From Cycloclasticus sp. (GTDB lineage Bacteria; Pseudomonadota; Gammaproteobacteria; Methylococcales; Cycloclasticaceae): DNA of 11,210 bases. The notes under the pieces were generated by a model. That model was not told the DNA's origin, ran no database searches, and saw only the letters and a program-made list of their open reading frames with translations. How positions within the stretch are numbered: the first letter of the stretch is position 1; each line of letters starts with the position of its first letter. Both the position numbers and the translations under genes were made by a program. This document shows positions 5,916 to 11,210 of this stretch, piece by piece. The stretch spans positions 1-11,210 of the forward strand of contig DUCA01000203.1 in assembly GCA_012960055.1 (NCBI GenBank), given 5' to 3'.

Positions 5916-6002
5916 TGGTACCACGGGCCGGAATCGAACCGGCACTGAGTTGCCCCAACTGGATTTTGAATCCAGCGCGTCTACCAGTTTCGCCACCGTG
6001 GC
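5916..6002 (-). tRNA. tRNA-Leu (anticodon CAA)
   Basis: An 87-nt class II tRNA with a long variable arm (about ttggggcaactcagt) and encoded CCA (TGG at 5916-5918 on the plus strand). The acceptor stem gccacgg pairs with ccgtggt, with a G-U wobble at 1-72. The anticodon stem ctgga/tccag encloses ttcaaaa, giving CAA, which reads UUG. The T-arm gccgg-ttcgatt-ccggc is canonical. It stands alone between a strong -10 box and an intrinsic terminator. Confidence 0.97.
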
Positions 6003-6014
6003 ATACCGATGCGC

Positions 6015-6020
6015 ATTATA
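6015..6020 (-). promoter_or_regulatory. -10 box of the tRNA-Leu promoter
   Basis: A perfect TATAAT on the minus strand is followed by the GC-rich gcgcatcgg before the tRNA 5' end at 6002. No convincing -35 hexamer occurs at 16-18 nt spacing (the candidates are tagagt or atagag), so only the -10 is called. A start near 6008 would give a very short leader. Confidence 0.6.
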
Positions 6021-6174
6021 GACACAATCATTTTCAAACTCTATTGAATTATTAACTTTACAGCCAAAGTAGATGAATTTAATTGCAGCAGATGAAAAAC
6101 ATATCCATTATTTAAGCCTTATAACACTCAATGTAACTCGCTGATGGCTCGTGTTCCTGTTAATATTCTCCGCC

Positions 6175-7209
6175 ATGAAAAAAAGTGATTTCAACTACCA
6201 GCTACCCGAAGAATTAATTGCACATTACCCTTTGGATAAACGTTCCGATAGTCGTTTATTAGTGGTTGCCGACTCTGGTCTCTTAGATCAATGCTTTACC
6301 GATCTGCCGTCTTTACTAAAACCAGATGACTTGCTGGTTTTTAATAACACCCGTGTTATTCCTGCACGCCTATTCGGTCATAAAACGACCGGTGGCAAGC
6401 TTGAAATTCTGCTCGAACGTGTCATCGACGATAAAAGGGCCTTGGCGCACATTCGCTGCAGTAAATCCCCTAAAGCGGGTGCTACCATCGTTTTAAATGA
6501 AGGTTTTAAATGCTTAGTTGATGGGCGCGACGGTGATTTATTTAAGCTAGTATTTGTAGACCCTATTCATACTGTTTTAGATGCCATCGGGCATATTCCA
6601 TTACCACCCTATATAGATAGAGCAGATGAATCGTTGGATGTTGAGCGCTACCAAACGGTTTTTAGCCGAGAACTGGGCGCTGTTGCCGCACCAACCGCGG
6701 GTTTACACTTTGATGATGCCATTTTGAACGAGATTGAATCATTAGGTGTTGAGTTTGCTTATGTCACACTGCATGTGGGTAGCGGAACATTTCAACCGGT
6801 GCGAGAAGAAAACCTAGACGACCATATAATGCACAAAGAATGGCTAACCGTTGGTGAAGAAGTGATTGCAAAAATTCGTGCCACAAAAGAAAAGGGTGGT
6901 CGGGTCATTGCCATCGGGACAACGGCAATGCGTTCCTTAGAAACCGCTTCAAAAGACGGTGAGTTAAAACCGTACACCGGTGATACGGATTTGTTTATTC
7001 GACCCGGTTACCGTTTTAATGTGGTTGATGCGATGGTGACGAATTTTCATTTACCGGAATCAACCTTAATGATGTTAGTCAGTGCGTTTTCAGGGTATGA
7101 AAAAATTCGAGAGGCCTACCAGCACGCCATTGAGCAGCACTACCGTTTTTTTAGTTACGGGGATGCGATGTTTTTATCTCACACGCCTAACATTGGGTCA
7201 ATAAAATGA
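6175..7209 (+). CDS. queA: S-adenosylmethionine:tRNA ribosyltransferase-isomerase
   Basis: Catalyses the penultimate step of queuosine synthesis: transfer and isomerisation of the ribosyl group of SAM onto 7-aminomethyl-7-deazaguanine in tRNA, giving epoxyqueuosine. Family signatures are complete: DLLVFNNTRVIPARLFG (residues 52-68), HIPLPPYI, AAPTAGLHFD, VGSGTFQPV, NFHLPES and YRFFSYGDAMFL near the C-terminus. The ATG at 6175 gives MKKSDFNYQLPEELIAHYPL, matching the family N-terminus. The frame is open upstream to a GTG at 6151, but those eight residues are not family-like. No strong Shine-Dalgarno precedes either start. From 6175 it is 344 residues, close to the usual 340-356. Its stop overlaps the tgt start in ATGA, so the two are translationally coupled and act in one pathway. 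Confidence 0.97.
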   Translation: MKKSDFNYQLPEELIAHYPLDKRSDSRLLVVADSGLLDQCFTDLPSLLKPDDLLVFNNTRVIPARLFGHKTTGGKLEILLERVIDDKRALAHIRCSKSPKAGATIVLNEGFKCLVDGRDGDLFKLVFVDPIHTVLDAIGHIPLPPYIDRADESLDVERYQTVFSRELGAVAAPTAGLHFDDAILNEIESLGVEFAYVTLHVGSGTFQPVREENLDDHIMHKEWLTVGEEVIAKIRATKEKGGRVIAIGTTAMRSLETASKDGELKPYTGDTDLFIRPGYRFNVVDAMVTNFHLPESTLMMLVSAFSGYEKIREAYQHAIEQHYRFFSYGDAMFLSHTPNIGSIK

Positions 7210-8327
7210 AATTTAAACTTCTTAAGAAAGACAGCGCAACAAAAGCTCGTCGCGCACAACTTACATTTGACCGCGGCACTATAGAAACACCGGCCTTTAT
7301 GCCCGTGGGAACCTATGGCACGGTTAAAGCAATGGATGTTGAAGACGTATTGGATACCGGTGCGGAGATTATTTTAGGCAACACCTTCCATTTAATGCTA
7401 CGGCCAGGTGTTGAAGTGATTGAAGCGCATGGTGATTTACACGACTTTATGAATTGGCATAAACCGATTTTGACTGATTCAGGTGGCTTTCAAGTGTTTA
7501 GTCTAGATGAAATGAGAAAAATCACAGAAAAGGGTGTGCATTTTCGCTCACCAGTGGACGGGCGGAAAGTTTTCATGGGGCCAGAAGAGTCCATGCAAGT
7601 ACAGCGTCAATTAGGTTCAGATATCGTGATGATTTTTGACGAATGCACTCCGTTTCCGGCGACAGAAGAAGAAGCTCGCACCTCGATGGAGTTATCACTT
7701 CGTTGGGCTAAACGAAGTAAAGATGCACATGCAGACAACCCATCGGCCTTATTTGGCATTGTACAAGGCGGCATGTATGAGAAGCTTCGTGATGAATCAT
7801 TAAATGGTCTGAAAGAGATTGATTTTGATGGATTTGCTATAGGCGGTTTGTCTGTTGGTGAGCCCAAAGAAGATAGAGAACGTGTGCTTGAGCACATTGT
7901 GCCATCGATGCCTGACGATAAGCCGCGATATTTAATGGGGGTTGGGAAACCAGAAGACATCGTTGAAGCGGTATTAAAAGGCATTGATATGTTTGACTGC
8001 GTAATGCCGACCCGTAATGCACGAAACGGCTATTTGTTTACCCGTCAAGGTTTGGTGAAAATCAGGAATGAGAAATACCGTTTCGATACACGGCCTGTTG
8101 ATGAACACTGCGAGTGCCACACCTGTCAGAACTATTCACGCTCTTATTTACGCCATTTAGATAAGTGCAAAGAGATATTAGGCTCGCGATTAAACACTAT
8201 TCATAACCTACATTATTACCAAGATTTAATGCATGGATTAAGAACCGCGATAGAAGCGGGGGCTTTAAATGATTTTGTTACTGATTTTTATGAGCAACAA
8301 GGAAAAAAGCCGATTGCTATGGCATAA
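7206..8327 (+). CDS. tgt: tRNA-guanine transglycosylase
   Basis: Exchanges guanine-34 for the queuosine precursor preQ1 in tRNAs with GUN anticodons (Asp, Asn, His, Tyr). The tRNA-His(GUG) encoded in this window would be a substrate. The 373 residues match E. coli (375). Visible features are the active-site aspartate D91 in LTDSGGFQVFSL (E. coli D89), FDECTPFP, GIVQGG, the nucleophile D264 in DCVMPTRNARNG, and a complete zinc site C302, C304, C307 and H333 at E. coli positions. The ATG lies inside the queA stop (4-nt overlap), and yajC follows after 38 nt. queA-tgt-yajC-secD-secF is the standard gammaproteobacterial order. Confidence 0.98.
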   Translation: MKFKLLKKDSATKARRAQLTFDRGTIETPAFMPVGTYGTVKAMDVEDVLDTGAEIILGNTFHLMLRPGVEVIEAHGDLHDFMNWHKPILTDSGGFQVFSLDEMRKITEKGVHFRSPVDGRKVFMGPEESMQVQRQLGSDIVMIFDECTPFPATEEEARTSMELSLRWAKRSKDAHADNPSALFGIVQGGMYEKLRDESLNGLKEIDFDGFAIGGLSVGEPKEDRERVLEHIVPSMPDDKPRYLMGVGKPEDIVEAVLKGIDMFDCVMPTRNARNGYLFTRQGLVKIRNEKYRFDTRPVDEHCECHTCQNYSRSYLRHLDKCKEILGSRLNTIHNLHYYQDLMHGLRTAIEAGALNDFVTDFYEQQGKKPIAMA

Positions 8328-8354
8328 TATCAGATTGAACTTACTTATAATTTT

Positions 8355-8360
8355 AGGAGA
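8355..8360 (+). promoter_or_regulatory. ribosome binding site of yajC
   Basis: AGGAGA lies 5 nt before the yajC ATG. It is the strongest Shine-Dalgarno in the window and fixes the yajC start. The neighbouring secD and secF starts have weak or no such site, so those genes probably depend on coupling. Confidence 0.85.
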
Positions 8361-8365
8361 AAAAG

Positions 8366-8743
8366 ATGTTAGATTTTTTAATTTCGAACGCCGTAGCTGC
8401 TGAAGAAGCGGTCGCTGTAGCAACTAATGAAGCTGCTGAACCAGGTTTTGAAGGTTTGTTATTCCCTATCGCATTAATTGTGATTTTTTACTTTCTACTA
8501 ATCCGCCCTCAACAAAAACGCAATAAAGATCATAAAAGATTGGTTGAAGATGCTAAAAAAGGGGATGAGATTGTAACCAACGGTGGTGTTTTAGGTAAAA
8601 TAACAGAGGTTGGCGACCACTTTCTGACGCTAGAAATTGGAGCGAATATGTCTGTGCAATTGATGAAATCATCTATTTCAACTGTCATGCCAAAAGGCAC
8701 CTACAAGTCTGCTGGTAAAACAGTAGCAAAAATTAAAAAATAA
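8366..8743 (+). CDS. yajC: Sec translocon accessory subunit YajC
   Basis: Small inner-membrane protein that associates with SecD, SecF and YidC at the SecYEG translocon. The 125 residues (E. coli 110) comprise a short alanine- and glutamate-rich N-terminus, one membrane segment at about residues 31-46 (LLFPIALIVIFYFLLI), the signature RPQQKRNKDHKRL at its cytoplasmic edge, and a small beta domain with GDEIVTNGGVLGKITEV. The start is supported by the AGGAGA site. It lies between tgt and secD, with 20 nt to secD. Confidence 0.97.
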   Translation: MLDFLISNAVAAEEAVAVATNEAAEPGFEGLLFPIALIVIFYFLLIRPQQKRNKDHKRLVEDAKKGDEIVTNGGVLGKITEVGDHFLTLEIGANMSVQLMKSSISTVMPKGTYKSAGKTVAKIKK

Positions 8744-8763
8744 AAATAAACCGAGCTGTCGTT

Positions 8764-10623
8764 ATGATGAATCATTTTCCTGCATGGAAAAATACGCTAA
8801 TAGTTGTCGCACTCGCTATCGCCGCTATTTATGCCTTGCCCAATGTATACGGTGAAGACCCGTCTGTCCAAATTTCCCCCTTACGTGGTGCGATTATTAA
8901 TAGCGGCTTGATGAGCGATGTAAAAAAAGAGCTTAGTGATAACAATATTACACCCTTAAAAGGTGAGCTTAATAAAGAGCAAATTTTGCTCCGCTTCAAG
9001 AACACGTCTGATCAGTTAAAAGCGGCGGATATTATTAAGGCAACTCTGTCTAATAACTATGTTGTCGCATTGAATTTAGCGCCAGCCACACCCCAATGGT
9101 TGCGTTCTTTAAACGCTGCACCAATGTATTTAGGCTTAGATTTACGTGGTGGGGTGCATTTCTTATTAGAGGTGGATATGGACGCCGCTGAAAAGCAAGC
9201 GCTTGGTCGTACGGCAACGGAGATCCGTCAAAACCTTAGAGAAAACAAACTTCGCTATTTAAGCGTTGTGATTAAAGGTAGCGATGTTCGTATCAAGTTT
9301 AAAAACCAGTATATTCACGATGCGGCACTAAGTAACTTATCTAGTCAGTTCCGCACATGGGAATTTAAAACGGACGGTGAGGAATCTTCCACGCCAACCT
9401 TAATAGCCAATATGTCGGTTAATGAGCTGAGCGCGGTACGTAAATACGCCTTACAACAAAACATTATCACCTTAAAAAACCGTGTCAATGAATTGGGCGT
9501 CGCAGAACCGGTTATTCAACAGCAAGGTGACAACCGGATTGTCGTGGAGTTACCAGGTATTCAAGATACCGCGCGGGCAAAAGAAATTTTAGGCGCCACA
9601 GCGACTCTTGAATATCATATGGTGGATGGCGAACACAGCGTTTCATCTGCCATTGCAGGCCGTGTACCCATTGGTTCTAAACTTTACGATAGGCGCGAAG
9701 GTGGAAAGATCCTTCTAAAGAAACAAGTCATTGTGACGGGTAACGAGATTGTCGATGCCTCATCTGGCATTGAGAGTGATACCGGATCGGCGATGGTGTC
9801 CGTTTCGCTTGATGGCCCTGGTGGCAAAAAAATGAGTAAAACAACGCGAGAGAACATTGGAAAACCAATGGCCGTTGTTTTTATTGAAAATAGAACAGAA
9901 ACCAAAATGGTTGATGGCAAACCAGTTCGCTATAAAACGGTTGTAGAAGAAGTAATTAATGTTGCCACCATCCGTGGACATTTTAGTAATCGTTTTCAAA
10001 CGACAGGCCTAGATAACCCAGCTGAAGCCCGTGATTTAGCCCTATTACTTCGCGCAGGCGCACTGGCAGCGCCAATTGATATTGTTGAAGAACGCACAGT
10101 TGGACCCAGCCTAGGGCAAGATAATATCGACATGGGCTTTAATTCGGTGATGATTGGTTTTGCGCTGGTCCTTGTCTTTATGGCTGTGTATTACAAGACG
10201 TTTGGTCTGTTCGCCGATATTGCTCTGGCAACAAACTTAGTCTTCATTATTGCTATTTTATCTCTGTTGCAGGCGACACTAACCTTACCGGGTATCGCGG
10301 GTATCGTGCTAACAGTGGGCATGGCTGTTGATGCTAACGTGTTGATTTTTGAACGGATTAAAGAAGAACTGAAAAACGGAAATTCTCCACAAGCCAGTAT
10401 CCATGCTGGTTATGAGAAAGCCTTTTCGACCATTACCGATGCTAATATTACTACATTAATTGCCGCCATCATTCTGTTTGGCTTTGGTACGGGGCCGATT
10501 AAAGGGTTTGCGATAACCCTAAGCATTGGTATTTTAACGTCAATGTTTACCGCCATAGTCGGAACTCGAGCATTGGTTAATATAACTTACGGCAACCGTC
10601 AAATAGACACATTAAAGATTTAA
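8764..10623 (+). CDS. secD: protein translocase subunit SecD
   Basis: Inner-membrane RND-type subunit that uses the proton-motive force to complete Sec-dependent export. At 619 residues it matches E. coli (615). After the first membrane segment (about residues 9-28) comes LGLDLRGGVHFLLEVDM (residues 123-139), the D1 signature, and a large periplasmic region containing the P1 domain. The C-terminal half has five further membrane segments from about residue 458. It includes the functional aspartate D523 in AVDANVLIFERIKEEL, equivalent to E. coli D519. ATG at 8764 is chosen, though the ATG at 8767 is equally possible. There is no clear Shine-Dalgarno. secF starts 2 nt after the stop, so the pair is coupled. 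Confidence 0.97.
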   Translation: MMNHFPAWKNTLIVVALAIAAIYALPNVYGEDPSVQISPLRGAIINSGLMSDVKKELSDNNITPLKGELNKEQILLRFKNTSDQLKAADIIKATLSNNYVVALNLAPATPQWLRSLNAAPMYLGLDLRGGVHFLLEVDMDAAEKQALGRTATEIRQNLRENKLRYLSVVIKGSDVRIKFKNQYIHDAALSNLSSQFRTWEFKTDGEESSTPTLIANMSVNELSAVRKYALQQNIITLKNRVNELGVAEPVIQQQGDNRIVVELPGIQDTARAKEILGATATLEYHMVDGEHSVSSAIAGRVPIGSKLYDRREGGKILLKKQVIVTGNEIVDASSGIESDTGSAMVSVSLDGPGGKKMSKTTRENIGKPMAVVFIENRTETKMVDGKPVRYKTVVEEVINVATIRGHFSNRFQTTGLDNPAEARDLALLLRAGALAAPIDIVEERTVGPSLGQDNIDMGFNSVMIGFALVLVFMAVYYKTFGLFADIALATNLVFIIAILSLLQATLTLPGIAGIVLTVGMAVDANVLIFERIKEELKNGNSPQASIHAGYEKAFSTITDANITTLIAAIILFGFGTGPIKGFAITLSIGILTSMFTAIVGTRALVNITYGNRQIDTLKI

Positions 10624-10625
10624 TT

Positions 10626-11210
10626 ATGAGTGATCAAAACACAATCAAAATTGACTTCCTAAGTAAGCGTAAGATAGCCCTTGTCTTGTCTGCTATCCTG
10701 CTAATTGTTTCAATTGGCTCCTTAGCTACTCAAGGGCTAAAGAAAGGCATCGACTTCACTGGCGGCACCTTGGTCGAAATGAGTTTTGCTAACCCAGTTG
10801 AACTTGGCAGTCTTAGAACTTTGCTATCAACGGAAAACTTCGATGGCGCCGTCGTGCAGCATTTTGGCTCTTCTAAAGAAGTGCTTATTCGCTTATCACC
10901 GAATGCGGCCTTAAACACAGCAGCACTAAGCAACAAAGTTTTGTCGGCAATTAATACAGGCTACACACAAGCAGGCGAACTTAGACGCGCCGAGTTTGTT
11001 GGCCCACAAGTGGGAGAAGAGCTAAGCGAAGACGGTGGTTTAGCACTGTTATATGCGCTAATTTGTATCCTGATCTACGTTACCTTTCGTTTCGAATACC
11101 GTTTTGCATTGGGCTCAGTAGCAGCCTTAGCACACGACGTTATCATCACGCTTGGCGTTTTTTCAGTGTTCCAATTTGAATTTGACTTAACCGTTTTAGC
11201 GGCCATTTTG
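10626..11210 (+). CDS. secF: protein translocase subunit SecF (partial, N-terminal 195 residues)
   Basis: Partner of SecD in the proton-driven SecDF complex. The window ends exactly on a codon boundary after 195 of an expected 310-325 residues, and the gene runs off the right edge. Visible are the first membrane segment (about residues 17-36), the SecF signature GIDFTGGTLVEM (41-52), a short periplasmic domain, FVGPQVGEEL (124-133) before the second membrane segment (about 137-153), and the start of the third with LAHDVIITLGVFS (168-180). No Shine-Dalgarno is visible in the 2-nt gap after secD. Translation most likely depends on ribosomes ending secD. Confidence 0.97.
   Translation, partial: MSDQNTIKIDFLSKRKIALVLSAILLIVSIGSLATQGLKKGIDFTGGTLVEMSFANPVELGSLRTLLSTENFDGAVVQHFGSSKEVLIRLSPNAALNTAALSNKVLSAINTGYTQAGELRRAEFVGPQVGEELSEDGGLALLYALICILIYVTFRFEYRFALGSVAALAHDVIITLGVFSVFQFEFDLTVLAAIL

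Noticed and set aside
6083..6125. queA promoter candidates (TTGCAG with CATTAT at 17 nt, and TATAAC at 6120)
   Set aside because: The matches to consensus are weak and the region is AT-rich. They are not strong enough to list as a feature.

Overview
The window looks like a chromosomal segment of a moderately AT-rich gammaproteobacterium. The evidence is the conserved queA-tgt-yajC-secD-secF operon, a Pro-Arg-His tRNA cluster with encoded CCA ends, RsmJ, and FolD and Tgt proteins whose catalytic residues fall at or near E. coli numbering. Marine gammaproteobacteria related to Piscirickettsiaceae (Cycloclasticus, Methylophaga) are a plausible guess, but the lineage is inference only.

Layout. 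Positions 1-73 hold the first codons of a leftward gene, possibly an HDOD-domain protein. cysS (232-1623) runs rightward and meets folD (leftward, 1624-2478) with the two stop codons directly abutting. A near-consensus sigma70 promoter at 2519-2547 drives tRNA-Pro(UGG), tRNA-Arg(UCU) and tRNA-His(GUG).

The stretch 2923-3976 is the accessory part. A diverged second copy of the 3' part of tRNA-His lies at 3918-3976, so about 1 kb sits between two att-like repeats. This segment contains the C-terminal remnant of a tyrosine integrase, four copies of a 10-base arm-site-like motif near the two ends, and a 519-bp unit. That unit is bounded by 43-bp inverted repeats (42/43 matching) and carries one small unknown gene broken by a 1-nt frameshift. 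It reads as a decayed integrative element containing a smaller inverted-repeat-bounded insertion.

Beyond it, rsmJ (3998-4777) encodes a 16S rRNA methyltransferase. The apparent gap 4778-5766 is filled by a leftward, decayed gene for an exported outer-membrane beta-barrel protein. Its signal peptide and C-terminal strand are still readable, in three different frames. tRNA-Leu(CAA) follows on the minus strand with its own -10 box and a strong intrinsic terminator.

The right half (6175 to the end) is the rightward operon queA-tgt-yajC-secD-secF. Tgt and QueA perform consecutive steps of queuosine tRNA modification, and YajC, SecD and SecF form the accessory complex of the Sec translocon. secF is cut by the window edge. 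Apart from the island and the two pseudogenes, the region is ordinary housekeeping DNA.
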